Positions 1-12,108 of a DNA stretch of 64,000 nucleotides are shown here, piece by piece. Origin of the DNA: Ceratorhiza oryzae-sativae (lineage: Eukaryota > Basidiomycota > Agaricomycetes > Cantharellales > Ceratobasidiaceae). Below the pieces are notes generated by a model. That model worked only from the letters and a program-made list of their open reading frames with translations. It searched no databases and was not told where the DNA came from. Numbering within the stretch: position 1 is the stretch's first letter; each line of letters starts with the position of its first letter. The translations under genes were made by a program, and so were the position numbers. The DNA is taken from positions 124,001 through 188,000 of the forward strand of contig JARWMV010000238.1 of NCBI GenBank assembly GCA_030998015.1, in the 5' to 3' direction.

Positions 1-480
1 GAACTCATAGGGATGGTAATTGCGAGGTTCACAACGATATTAAGTCGGTGGGTAGCTTTTGGAAAAATGGTCTTGAATACTTATCCACGCCGCCCCAACA
101 GGCAAACATTCTTGTATTGAGTACAGGCGTCCCTATGCTTGCTGATTTTGGCAATCAATTCATTCGCAAAATTCGAACCGCTAAGTCCGAGTGCTATGAA
201 GTCACCGGAAATACTATTAGAATCTAGTGTTTATAGTTATGCAGCTGAAATATATGCGCTTGCGATGGTGAGGGACGAGCTCGGCCATATACCGGTCAAA
301 TCATCCATTGACATGACGCCGCTCTTATAGGTCATATTGGTCCATGGAAACGTTCTTGCTTGTGACTTGTCTAACAACAGCGGGGGTGTGGTACAAATGA
401 TAATATCCAGCAAACCACCATGTGGAGGTGGATCAACTCCTTCGCCAATACTCTCAATCATGAACACTGGACGAACACCC
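1..480 (+). pseudogene. Decayed protein kinase remnant (C-lobe only)
   Basis: Remnant of the same kinase family as the gene at 8029-9821, cut by the window edge. Positions 27-47 read VHNDIKS between an AG and a GT, matching the 21-nt exon VHGDLKG of the complete copy. After an intron, 102 onward reads ANILVLSTGV then LADFGN, the activation-loop DFG. The frame then slips by one or two bases near 153-165, and the next frame reads SPEILLE and AAEIYALAM up to 266, where a GT follows at the same codon as in the complete copy. From about 331 only a degenerate C-lobe is visible, with no clean frame. The loss of frame and the missing downstream helices indicate a dead copy. Catalytic function is not expected. 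Confidence 0.65.
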
Positions 481-1089
481 CGATCTAAACATGCAACGTC
501 ATTGGAACGCGCGAAATAAAATCATATATGGGCGCTACTTCACCGTTGTTGGGCTCGGGAGCCAAGCAATGGCCCTACCGCTTTACAACTAAAATCCGGA
601 GTAGGTCATTAGTCTGACACCTTTGCCTACAGCTCAACAATATCCTGCCCTGATCCCTATCTGCATATGCATCGGGATTTCGATTTGGTTAATTGTCTGA
701 TTGGCCGGAATATAAACACGGTTTTTGGATCGGTGCAGAAGTACAACAGTGGCTGTGTTTGGGTGCGACATTTTCATTGTGCAGGTGTCTTTTCAGGTAA
801 CGCGAGCCTTACACCCACCAGGGTTGTGACTTTAAGAGTATCGGTTTTCAATCTTGTTATTTTCCGCCAAAGTATACGTATTTATGCAACCCTTGATAAA
901 ATCCAAGCTCCAGCAACGACAGAAAACAGTAGGTGGAGAAGGGGCCCTGGGATCGGATGTTCGATGCTCAGCGCTTAGGGATTTACGTGACCAAACAACG
1001 CTTCCACGGATTGTTCCCGACCACAACATCCCCCCCCCAAGTCATCCCCCTTTGCCTCACCCCTCCTGGTATTTATATTTTGCTAATCA
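481..1089. other. Intergenic, upstream of the nucleoporin gene
   Basis: No convincing gene. Short open frames at 667-978 and 854-1129 show no domain and lie over the promoter region of the next gene. A C-rich run near 1030-1038 and an AT-rich stretch (tatttatatttt, about 1070) lie just before the next start codon and may be core promoter. Confidence 0.5.
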
Positions 1090-4000
1090 ATGGCGACTCG
1101 CCGCGAGAACGGGGTTGAAAGCTTGCTGAGACGTACACAGCGCAACGAGAATTCGTCACCCTACAAGAGGAGGGCTCCAACGCGCCAGTCGCCTCCCCCG
1201 CTGGCGAGCTCGTCGTCGCTGTCGTCCTTTTTGTCCCTTATTTCTGCACCTTTTCGGCGCAAGCCTGCACAACCTGCACCCCCCGTTCGAAGCGAGAGCG
1301 AGGCGAGTGATGATGACGCCAGTGATGGCGCCAACCAGGACGAGGTCGACGAACAGGGGTCTCCTGACCCAGAACAAGCTCGTGAACTCGGGTTTGGGCC
1401 GCCACCAAAGGGTGCAGCCAAGCACACTGTAACTGCAAGAGACCCCGGCGCGGCTGCTACTCTCTCCCAGCTGGGTCGTTCGGTAAGTTTGCTGTTTGGT
1501 CCGTGCTGCCGAAAAATCATCTGACATCACGGTCACCAGCTGCAACGATCCGTCCCTCAACCAAAAGTCCTTCCCGCATCAACATTTGCATCGATGGACT
1601 CGGAATCTACAATCCCACCTTCCACATCCGTTCCACACATCGCCCCCCTTGACCGCCCACGACGCAACGTCCAACCGGCATTTGCGACCGTGTCGCGCGC
1701 ATCGGGCGCCAAACGAACTCGGCCCAGCTTTCCGGGCGGAATTGGATCCTATGGAGGCTTTGGCTCGACCGCCGAACCCAGCCCTCCACCATTTGCCACC
1801 AATGGGAATCCTCTTGAGTCGTCTTTTGCTGCTAACCGCTCAGCGAATACCAACGCCAACGGGTTCTCCTTTCCTGCGACCAAAGCCAACAACAGTTCCA
1901 AACCCCCTGCCGCCTCGGCATCTCGCGCTCTACATGGCAAGACGAGTTCGGAAGTCCTGGCCGAATTTTTTGCATCCAAGGGTAAAGCACCTCTTACGGC
2001 CGAAGAGCGCAAAAGGGTATCACAGCTCATTGCGGAATCTGAGGCAGAGGAGAACCCCGAGGCCGATCCCTATAACGGAGTACCCTCTTTCTCGTTCCTC
2101 AAATCCTCCTTCCCTGCGACAAAGAGCGAGAGTGTGTCGCCTTCCAATTCGGTTCTCGGCACTACATTTTCGTTCAACGTCTCGGCCTCGTCTGCTGGAA
2201 ATGGGCAATTCTCGACCTCCATGTCCGCCCCCGCGTTGAATGGCGCAGCTGCCCCTCCTCGTCGACGTCGCCCTATCAACTATGGCGGATCGAGCAAACG
2301 ATCAGCAGTGATTGCTAAAGCAGGCTTTACGGTTCGAGAACACCAAAAGCTTATTGAAAAGCAAAAGCAGCAGCAGAAAGCAGAGGAGAACGTCGCGCCC
2401 GACTCAAGCGTGGTCGGCGACAAGCGTGGTGTGCGGGATGTTGAAGAAGATGGCGGCGGAAAGAGGAGAAGGATGAACGACGGGCTTGGTCTGAGCGCAC
2501 AACCAAGCATGCCATCACCATTGCGGCAGATGTCCAAGTTTGATTCGCCACCTGAATCACAGAGGGTTATGAAGCGAGCCATGGCACCCTCCCCTTCTTC
2601 TCCACTTGCGAAAGCTGCCTCTGTTGCCCCGGCAACCCCCTCCAAAGACACCCCTCCCACCTCTGCCAAATCAGTCTCGACCCCGACTCCTGGGAAGCCT
2701 AAGCCTCGAACGAGTATCGTGGCTGACGTGATGAGGGATATGCTGGCCGAGGACAAGCAACGTGAGAAAAAGGAGCAGGAACAGGGCAGGAACGAGGTGT
2801 TTGCGAACCCGTATGATGAACTTATACCGGCCCCGGCGGTTACGGTGCCCAAGGTTCGCAAACCGCGACGAGTAAGTTTTGATTCATGAACTGGGAGGGT
2901 ACAAGCTGATGATTTTGCGCACGTTGCAGGCAAGCGCGAGGCCCGCAGCGAGGAGTGAGGCGTCTAAGCGCAAGGACCCCGAGTCTAAGCCTTTGTCGTT
3001 GATCGAGAAGATCGAGCAAACTGATGTACAGGTGAGATCTCATGTCAAAATTCTGTACAACATGATTGACGTATTGTCGACGTTTTAGCCAAAACCTAAA
3101 AAGGCCAAAACTGAGTCCCCTGCACCGACCATTGCAACAATCCAACCGCCAACCCTTACGTTCACTGCACCCTCTCCCAAAGAGACGAAGCCGAAAGCTC
3201 GTCGTCCAGGTCCGATCATCGAAGAGCCCGAAGAGGCAGACGAGAACCACGAGATTGAAGTCATCGACTTGGACGATGATGAGAGGAGCAAACCTCAGGC
3301 TCGGCCTGAGCTGAAGATTGACATGCAAACCAAGAGCTCGAATGGAACGGAGCGAACCGTGTTGCTTGGTGTGCCAAGGCAGAGGCCGTCGTTTTCCCTT
3401 CACTCGCCCGCGCGACCTAGCCCGCTGAGGGAGATGAGTGTGCCAATTGAGGATGACATCGAAGAAATTGAGCCTGTGAGCGTAACGGCAACAAATGGAG
3501 CCGGGACCGCGACGGGAGGATTTGGATCTATGAACACGACTACGACTGGTCCATTTGGTTCTACGGCCGGGTCTTTCGCGTCTTCGACCACGGCGAATCC
3601 ATTCGGATCGAGCACGAACGCATTTGGCTCGGGCTCTGGATTTGGGTCAACCAGCGGGTTTGGTGGGTTTGGGTCGGCCAACACGGCGGGTGCGCCCAGT
3701 GGAACGCTCGCGTCGTTTGGATTTACCGCACCTGCCCCAGCGCCCGTCCCACCCACAGCTGTCTTTTCCGCCCCTCTTCCACCACCTGCACCAACCCTGA
3801 CTCCTGCACAGCTGCCGACTCCTGTGAAAGACGTGCTCAAGACCCAGTCTTCCTTGTTTACGCCCAGTGAGGAGAAGGAACCTGCCAAACTCGAAGAAGT
3901 CAAGGCAGTCGAGAAAGCGAAGGAGGTCAGGGCTCCCAAGGTCGGTTCCTCCGAGGTGGAGAAGCCCCCCGTTTCCGCCCCCACTCTCGCCCCGATGACA

Positions 4001-4702
4001 GAGGCCGAGACTAAACTCTCGGCGAAGAACCTGTCCATCTCCTCTCTTCCCTCTTTCACATTTACCGCCTCAGTCCTCATTCCTGCGAGCAAGGTCCCTG
4101 AGTCGGCCGATGCTCGTGCTGCGGCCCAGCTACCAGTTTCCAAACTCCCGACATTCACTTTCGGCTCCAAATTCGTCCCCGCTCCAGCCCCTGCTCCCGT
4201 TCAGGCATTTAATTGGAATGCTGCTGGGATGAAACCTCAGTCCGCTCCAAGTGGAGATCAATGGAAATGTGGGACATGTAGTTGTATGAGCCTGGCGAGT
4301 GCTGCCAAGTGCACTGTGTGCGAGGCGCCCAAACCAGCTTCAGGCCCCACGCCCGCACCTGCACCTGCACCAGCTCCTGCTCCCGTTCAGGCGTTCAATT
4401 GGACTGCTGCCGGGATTAAACCACCGCCCGCTCCAAGTGGAGACCTATGGAAGTGTGGAACGTGTGACTGTATGAGCCCAGCCAGTGCAACCAAGTGCTC
4501 GGTGTGCGAAGCACCCAAACCTAGCGGTGCCTCTGTAGCTCCTACTCCCAGCCCAGCCCCAGCCCCTGTTCAGGCATTCGACTGGGCAGCAGCTGGGATG
4601 AAAGCGCCAACTTTGGCCGGCGCATGGGCATGTGTAGTATGTGGACTCCAAAACAAGTCCGCGAGCGCAACGAAGTGCGAGGTTTGTGAGAGCCCTCGGT
4701 AG
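1090..4702 (+). CDS. FG-repeat nucleoporin with three C-terminal RanBP2-type zinc fingers (Nup1/Nup153-like)
   Basis: Four exons: 1090-1482, 1540-2871, 2930-3031, 3089-4702, all joined in phase 0, about 1146 residues. Residues 1-60 are basic and Ser-rich and carry repeated Arg/Lys, as expected for a nuclear targeting or membrane-binding end. The middle is disordered, with basic clusters (KRRR, PRRRRP). An FG block follows at about residues 700-760 (FGS, PFG, FGF units). The end has three modules of about 57 residues, each made of a Pro-Ala linker, the motif QAF(N/D)W and a zinc finger W-x-C-x2-C-x10-C-x2-C. All twelve zinc ligands are present. RanBP2 fingers with FG repeats define the Nup153/RanBP2 group, which binds Ran-GDP at the nuclear basket. 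The family assignment is firm; one-to-one orthology to Nup1, Nup60 or Nup153 is inferred. Confidence 0.85.
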
Positions 4703-5026
4703 GATTTTATATGGACTTTGGGTCGGTTTCTTTTGTGTCTATGCTAGTCTGCGTTGTCCCCTACTACTGTATATAGCGATGCGAATATGGCTATATTGCT
4801 TTGTCCTGACGTCACGCTTTGGGTGAATGGAAGATGACGCCACGAACGGCGCGTGGCCAAGGAACGACTCCCAGCCGACCGGGAGCCGAGAATGCACAGG
4901 GATGACCACACTACAGCCCAACTAGAGGGTCAGGATCGGGGGGGGGGGGGTCCCAGCGACACCTGGCATTAATGACTATCAGCTATTGAAACGACAACGA
5001 CAGAAGCCCTTTCAGTTCCGCCAACG
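4703..5026. other. Intergenic with a 13-base G homopolymer
   Basis: 3' flank of the nucleoporin and 5' flank of the amidase. It holds an uninterrupted run of G at 4938-4950. I see no gene. Confidence 0.5.
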
Positions 5027-7319
5027 ATGAGAAAATCTCGACGCGACAATAGCGACCTGATAGTCAGTGGACAGTCTTAGTTCAAGCCTTTGGGCTCGCT
5101 GACCCTTGATTCCAGAGTGAGAAGAGCTTACGACCAACACGAGTCTCTTACTGGGCTCACAGAGCGGCCATTTTAGTGGTTGTTGCAATCCTGTCGGTTC
5201 TCACGCTCCACTATACTTCCTGCCCCATAACAGTCCAATACCCTGATTTATATGAAGCGTCGATCGCCGAACTTCAGGCTGGGCTGGACAGTGGTCTGTT
5301 CACGAGTGTTGACCTCGTCAAGGCAAGTCAAGTGCTGGCTCGCTGCAGTCTGATCATCCTATACTGAACTAAGCCTCTAGGCTTACCTTGCTCGTATTGA
5401 AGAAGTCAACCTTAAAGGCCCGGCTCTACGAGCTGTGATTGAAATAAACCCTCTGGCGCTCGAACAGGCGGCAAGCCTCGACATTGAGCGAAAGAGCCAC
5501 GGAAAACGCTCGCTGTTGCATGGCATACCGATTTTATTAAAAGATGTCATTTCGACTATGGCAGACGAAGGTGACCATGCTTTTTCAGATTATCGGTTCG
5601 TATACATATTTATAGTCGCTAAAATTCCCCAGGAATGAACACAACCGCTGGGTCTTACGCCTTACTAGGAGCTATTGTGCCGGGTGACGCAACCGTGGCG
5701 GCGAAACTTAGGAAGGCAGGAGCAATCCTGCTAGGAAAGTCGAATCTGGTGAATACAAAAGCTGGACTATCTTAAGTTATTTATTTATCGTGGATCCGCA
5801 GTCTGAATGGTCCAGTTCTCGCGGGAGATTTGCGGCTGGTTGGTCTGGTCGTGGTGGCCAGGCAACCAATCCGTATTATCCTGGGGGAGACCCAGGCGGC
5901 TCATCGTCTGGAAGCGCGATTGCTGCGGCCATCGGATTGGCTGCAGGTACCTTAGGGACGGAGACGCATGGGAGTATCGTTTGGCCGGCGAGCTACAACA
6001 ACGTGGTCGGTATCAAACCGACAGTCGGGCTGACCTCAAGGGCTGGACGTAAGTTAGCTTGTTTTTCTCGATTTGCTCGTCTGAATGACTCGCTGTTCGT
6101 AGTAATCCCAATCACTCCGCACTGGGATACCGTAGGTCCCATAACTAGAAGTGTAGCTGATGGGGCCGCAATCCTCAGTGTCATTGCTGGGAGGGATGCC
6201 AAAGACAACTACACTTGGACAGCACCAGCCCAACCCCTCGACTATACGCGATATTTGAACATTGACTCAATCAGAGGCAGGAAGTTTGGGGTGCCTCGGA
6301 AGGGGTTTATGAACGACACGCTGACCGGCAACCACCCCGCTATTAATCAAGTATTCGAAACCGCTCTCGAGACAATACGATCCTTGGGAGGAATCATCGT
6401 TGACCCAGCGGATATACCCAGCGTAGACGACCTGATAGAGAACAAGTGGGAATGGACAATTGCATACGTCGACACGAAGGTCAGCCTTACTTTAGACAAA
6501 ATAAGAATCCCTCTTGACCATGCAACAGATTGAAATCAACAAATTTCTCGAGAGTCTAAAATCCGTACCCAACGGGGTACATGATCTGGCCAAACTAATT
6601 GAGTACAACGACGCACACCCTGACTTAGAGAAGCCGGATGGTTACACAGATCAACGCGAGTGAGTGTAAATTATGTTCGTTCAGCATTCACAAATAGATG
6701 CTGACTTGTTTGGTGGAAGTTTCATTTCGGCTCAATCCACAGCAGGTTATAGCCCCGAATACTTTAATGCTCTTCGTAGCAATTACGATATCGCACGGAC
6801 GAGGGGTATTGATGCTACGCTTAAAGCCTACCACCTTGATGCTTTAGTCTTACCAAGTAACGGTACGTATCGTGCTAAGTAACTCTTAACCATACCTAAC
6901 ATCCTTGAAGGGCACACCACCACCCCATCTGCATTCGCAGGATACCCAATCGTCACAGGTAATTGTGATTTAATCACTTTGACACAAAGCGATGCGAGGT
7001 TGATTTTGGTAGTTCCCTTGGGTTTTCACCCTGAAAATACCGTGGTGATTCCTAAGAGTGGTGGTCCAAATACAGTATTTCCTGCTCCGGTACGTTATCA
7101 GTTGCACCCAACTGTATCTTCTTCTCCCAACAGCCTACAATTCAGGGAATACCTTTTGGTCTCGCATTCTTGGGCACAGCGTACAGCGAGGCCAGTTTAA
7201 TCGGGTTTGCTTATGCTTATGAGCAAAGCACGCGCACTCGATTCCAACGGCTGGCGTTTGCGGAAGCTGTGCCGAAAACACAGCTGAAAGATGTGCAACC
7301 CTGCCGATCCAACAATTAA
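5027..7319 (+). CDS. Amidase-signature hydrolase with N-terminal membrane anchor
   Basis: Eleven exons: 5027-5062, 5116-5322, 5381-5570, 5633-5748, 5802-6048, 6103-6479, 6529-6659, 6720-6862, 6911-6958, 7013-7089, 7134-7319; about 585 residues. The family hydrolyses amide bonds with a Ser-cisSer-Lys triad. All three parts are visible: the Lys in LLKDVI, the Ser-rich loop PGGSSSGSA and the nucleophile region GTETHGSI. Downstream VGPITRSVADGA and the C-terminal GIPFGLAFLG also fit fungal amidases. A hydrophobic stretch (AAILVVVAILSVLTL, residues about 30-45) suggests a signal anchor, so the catalytic domain may face the lumen or outside. Intron 2 uses a GC donor (AAG|GCAAGT). The first exon rests only on an in-frame ATG and splice fit, so the N-terminus is the weakest part. 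Substrate unknown. Confidence 0.85.
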
Positions 7320-8028
7320 GCCAATACTTCGTGTTTGGATTCGCTAATTTTGATTCGCGCCACCATAGTCGTACCAGGTCAAGTGTTCCGGTACCCAGCA
7401 TTAGACTGTTAATACCCAATGATGGTCATATTCATGTTAACTAATAAACTAATCAACATATTGTTCTAATAAATGCCTGAGTACGATTCACCACAACTGT
7501 TCATTAGAGCGTGGATGGTCTGGTTTTATTAACGATATAATCGCCTTTACATTCTACTAAAATGATACAATTTGGCAATTTACATAGAATGAACGGCTAC
7601 CAAGCAGACGGTGATATGGTGCTCATCAGTTCCAAAGTTGATAGCTACCACGTGACCGGAGGAGCTGGTTATGAGTAGCTTCGTCCTTTCCTGCCTTACT
7701 ATTCGCCTTGTAGCTTCACCACCAATCTCCCCGTGCACAGAGCTCACAACCAGGATCAAACTAGGCTTCGTTTCCTTATGAGCAAACCAGGCGTGTGGTA
7801 TTGTCATGAGGTAATTTGTCTTCCATTTTGCCGATCGGACACTGTTCAACCCCATTTATGTCGCTATCTGGTCAGTGTGATACGGCTTTCGATCCTGTTG
7901 TTATGGTGAGATTTTGTATCCATTTTTGGATAAACTAGCTCAAAATACGTTGCTGATGTGTGCACTTACTAAACGACCGCCAAAAGTTTCCTAAGCCCCT
8001 CTGTGCCTCATGCTACTCGCCTCATGTC
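7320..8028. other. Intergenic; possible unrecognised minus-strand exon
   Basis: A minus-strand open frame at 7580-7855 starts with ATG and gives 91 residues with fairly protein-like composition (for example MTIPHAWFAHKETKP), but I recognise no family and find no partner exons. The rest is AT-rich flank. The plus-strand kinase starts at 8029. Confidence 0.3.
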
Positions 8029-9821
8029 ATGGCCTTTGAGGCTGCCGATCCAGTCAAACCTGGCCGGCGGGGTAGGCTTGATCGTAAACCTTATAGTAGG
8101 TCAGATATCATGAAGGCGAGTTCCGCGAGCGGGTCGAACGAATTTGGATCCTTTATTCAGCGCTTCGCCCATCAACCCCGTGCTACTGGACTTTTCAGAA
8201 CGCCTTCGGGAAGTACAGTAATACTGGGCGGAAATGTCAACCCAGGTACTACCTCTCAAGCCAATTTATTTCCAGCCGAGGTGTCCAGCCAGCTTCCAAA
8301 TGAGGTAAGTAGCTCTACGTCTTTCAGTTTCAGACTTCTGACGTTGATATATTTTAAGGCACATATTTCCAATATGGCTACGCCTGCAATCAGTCGGTCA
8401 ATGGTGTGTCAAGACTACCCATAGCCTCATAAGGTCTCTCATTGCGTATGCTATGCATGAGAGCAGTCTGTTTCAGAAGTCCTTGATATACTGGTTCAAC
8501 ACGGATGCCAGGACATGACACAAGACATTGCTCTGGCGAGTTGTAGCGAGTACCCAATTGCTACTGGAGGCTTTGGGGACATATACAGAGGCCAACTGAC
8601 CAGCGGAATACGAGTAGCTATTAAGTGCACTAGAGTCGTTCTTAGCTCAATCACACACAAAGAACAACAACACCTTGCAGTAAGAATACTTCACTAATTT
8701 GAGTTTGGCATACTGACCCAGACTTAAGTGTGCAGCTCGTGAACTTCATACTTGGTCAAAGCTGAATCACCGTTACATCCTCAAGCTTCTAGGGCTTGCT
8801 CAGTATCGCGGCCAAATAGCGATGGTGTCTCCTTGGGTCCAACGTGGCCCGTTGTCTAGGTACTTGGAAGACCATCCTCAACTGAATCGGCCTCAACTAG
8901 TGAGCATAGATTTTGATTTTCCATGTGCTGATAATACAACGCCCGCGTGCTACAAGTGCAGGAAAATTGCGGATGGACTTTCGTTTTTGCATCTGAACCA
9001 GATTGTAAGTCTTAGCGTCATCTCGCAGCTGGGCTATGTTGTTTATCAGTGCTCTAGGTGCATGGCGATCTCAAAGGGGTAACTCAACACTGTAATGACT
9101 GAAGCATTTTTTGACATACGTAATAGGCAAACATTCTCGTTTCCGATTCCGAAGAACCACTTATCGTCGACTTCGGAAACGCTGTAGTCTACGAACGTAC
9201 CCTCCAATTCACACACTCCGAGGCCAAATTTAACATTTCACCACGCTGGACGGTATGGGCTTTATGCAGCACATCAATATTTTATTCACAACTCAACATT
9301 CGTAGGCTCCGGAACTACTGGGCGAAGGTGCATATACGATGCAGTCTGATGTATATGCGCTTGGGATGGTAAGTCGGGCTTCCAGTCTGTTATTTTCATC
9401 GTCAGTCAACAACCATTGACCTACTTAATGACTAGACCATTTTAGTATGCACATACTCCGCCTAGCTTTCCGGCAAATTCTGATAATGATGTTAAAGGAA
9501 GTGATCACCGGAACTGTACCGTATCCTAACCTGAAGGATGTAGCTGTGCTGCGCCGTGACACAAAATCAGCATCCTACGAGACCCCAGCAATATATTCCA
9601 AGCGCAAGTACCGAGGGCGATACGCTATGGGAGTTGCTGGTTAGCTGTTGGGCTTCCGACCCCACGGCCCGCCCAACGGCGAGTGGTGTGCGAGACACGG
9701 TAAGAGCACAGGTTTATAATCGGCAATATAAACTAACATGAATCGGTAGATGGAGAATATTACTCCCGAAGGGCTAGTATACTATCATCTATTAGCTCCA
9801 AGCTCTCCAGTTGGTGAATAA
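8029..9821 (+). CDS. Protein kinase of an expanded basidiomycete family; one frameshift near 9555
   Basis: Exons: 8029-8304, 8359-8403, 8467-8679, 8729-8899, 8957-9004, 9058-9078, 9127-9252, 9306-9368, 9436-9444, 9498-9699, 9750-9821. The order is a disordered N-terminus, a linker ending SVSEVLDILVQHGCQDM, then the kinase domain: Gly-rich loop ATGGFGDIYRG, Lys in VAIKCT, HGDLKG in place of HRDxKxxN, VDFGN, APELLGEG and DVYALGM. Exons of 21 and 9 nt are required for continuity. Within exon 10 the frame breaks at about 9554-9556: upstream reads DVAVLR, downstream reads VTQNQHPTRP in another frame and stays open to the end (LLVSCWASDP, ITPEGL). A two-base loss or one-base gain explains it. Either the gene is newly disabled or the base call is wrong. 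Substrate unknown; it resembles tyrosine-kinase-like families. Confidence 0.75.
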
Positions 9822-11146
9822 ACCTTGGGTTACTGCCAATAACCCAAATCCGCTCGCTTTCCTACCTTCGACATATTGACGTTTTCCGATGAATATCACT
9901 CTTGACCTCTCATGGCATCTGATCTAATAAAACTTTACCATCCACTAATTAGAATAATCACATATTCGTCCTTACTAGTACGTGAGTACTCTGTACAAGT
10001 GTGATAGGTCGTGAATTTTCGACGCAGCCGATATCTTGAAACGTTAGTTTCTATAGGTATCCCCAATGGAGAAAAATTAACGCAGGACTAAAAAGACCTT
10101 TACCAGCTACATGATTCACACGATTGAGGAATATGTTTTGTTTTGAATATCAGCGCTTCAGTGCGAATCACCTGGGAGGTATTCGGGTGGCTTAACAATC
10201 GCGATACCTCGCAACTATGATTTTGAAGACTGGTGTGAGGTGCAAGCGTGCACTCACACACGGCACAGCCTCCGGATGTACCTATCTTATTTACTCTCAA
10301 TCCAAAACATGCACTTTCGTCTCTCCTAAGGCTCGAGCTAGCCAAATCGCCCGTCACTCGACCGTGCTCGGTTCTGTGAATCTCACCACTAGGATCCTAC
10401 CTTTGTGGCTATTCTGTCTCAATTTCTGTCTTGGCTTTCGCATATACGGACTTTTAGACCGAGTTGTGTGTCCGAGTTCGTGCCCTCAGCTCAAGTGCAA
10501 CCACTACGGTGTAAGTCGCTTATCTTGGATATAAACTCATCCTATAAAAGTATAAAACACGCAACATGAGAGCTCAGCGCAAGATTATCGGCCACTAAAT
10601 TTGCTAGCAAAGTGTATCGTGTGTTTTACACTTGCCCTCGTTCCGCAACCATGCACTATTAATATAAATCGAAAACGTGAGGGGTGCAAAGGTCCTAGTT
10701 TGTAATCACACCCTGGATGTTGAATCTCTTAGGATTGTCATTCTTAAGGGTTCTTACGAACATATCCCTCGCAGCCAAGCAAGCGACGAGCACGCAACTA
10801 CCTATGAAACAAGACATGGTGAGAAATACAAACTTTTCATCTTTTTCGTTTAATATCAAATCACGAGCTTGCTGCGACGATAGCCAATTACAATGATTTT
10901 ACTTAATCACGAGTACTTCGGCAAGCAAGGTGCACTGTCCGAGCACGGGCATTTCAATTAAAATTCTACAGAGAAATGGAATAAATGGGTTTTGGATCGC
11001 TATACGTAAAAAAGTACGCAGACAATGATGGGGTTTAAGCCACGCTCTTCACGTTCAGCAAGCAAAAGCAAACAAAGATCAAAACACGCACACGTGACCA
11101 ACCTTGTTTTGTTGTGTCTCTACTTCTCTCCTCCACCCTTACCAGC
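9822..11146. other. Intergenic, no gene recognised
   Basis: AT-rich stretch of 1.3 kb. Opposed short open frames at 10100-10357 (minus) and 10217-10534 (plus) overlap, have no domain and show no codon pattern. I see no transposon ends or RNA gene. The pyrimidine-rich stretch just before 11147 is probably promoter/5' UTR of the HP1-like gene. Confidence 0.45.
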
Positions 11147-12108
11147 ATGGCAACTTCTCCCAAGGCCCGTGGCCGTAAAAGCACCGGCAAAAACGCGAAG
11201 GAAGTCGTCGAAGAGGTCCCCGAAGAGAATTCTGCGGACGAACAAGATGATGAAGAGGAGGGATACGAGGTTGAGGCGATCCTGGACGCCAGGTGGGCTT
11301 ATAACAAGCGTGTACGTACACTTGGCTGGCCTTTCCTCTTTGCCTAATCTCAAAATCGATACAAATCAGGGGAAATGGAGCTACTATGTTCACTGGAAGG
11401 GATATGGACCTGAAGAGGATATGTGGATCGACGAGGACGACGCGGCTGGTGCCGAGGAGCTGATCCAAGAGTGGCATGAGAAGAACGATACGCCGCGCGA
11501 TGGCAAAGGCAAGAAAAAGAGTGCCATGGCCCCCAAGAAGGGCCGCGCGAGCGCGGCTGCCACCTCCAAGGACAAGAAGCGCAAAGCCTCAAGCACGGAC
11601 GGTATGGACGTGGATACCCCCGAAACCGAGGAGCCTCCGGCGAAGAAGGCCACAAAGCGATCCGCGAAGCCCCCTCCACAGTCTCCGGAGCCTGAAGCAG
11701 ATGCGGACGCGGAAGATGCAGAGCCCGACTTTGAGTCTATCGACGATATCATGAAGAAAGCCCGCTGGGTAAGTGCAGCGTATGTTCGAATTTTATCATA
11801 TTTCGCTGACATCTGTTATAGGATAATCTTATCAAGTCTATTGAGACGGTTGAGGCCGGTGAGGAGGGGCTGACTGCGTTCTTCATTCGGTATGCGCTTC
11901 CTGTTTGTCATATACAATTCGCGTTGCTTACATCATGCTCAGTGAGGATGGCAAGAAGAGCAAATGCTCAACGACGATACTGGCAGAACGATGTCCACAA
12001 ATGGTATGGTTTTACATCGGCCTCCTGTTCTGTCTCTGACACATTCTTCAGTTGATTGCCTTCTATGAAAATCACCTCAAATGGCGTCCCAACGAGGACG
12101 ACGAGTGA
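11147..12108 (+). CDS. HP1-like chromo/chromoshadow domain protein
   Basis: Five exons: 11147-11311, 11370-11768, 11822-11889, 11943-12003, 12052-12108; about 249 residues. The N-terminal chromodomain starts at YEVEAILDAR and continues through YYVHWKGYGPEEDMW, keeping the aromatic-cage Trp and Tyr that read methylated H3K9. A charged hinge with KKRK and KKATKR basic patches follows. The C-terminal chromoshadow domain (DNLIKSIETVEA ... LIAFYENHLKW) gives dimerisation and a PxVxL-binding surface. This two-domain layout and small size are those of HP1/Swi6, which builds heterochromatin. The acidic stretch before the chromodomain (EEEGYE) is also typical. The intron inside the chromodomain falls after YNKR. 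Confidence 0.9.

Noticed and set aside
2280..2933. 217-codon open frame on the minus strand inside the nucleoporin gene
   Set aside because: It is the complement of a Ser/Ala/Pro-rich coding exon; no domain, and the plus-strand exon joins cleanly with the zinc-finger exon.
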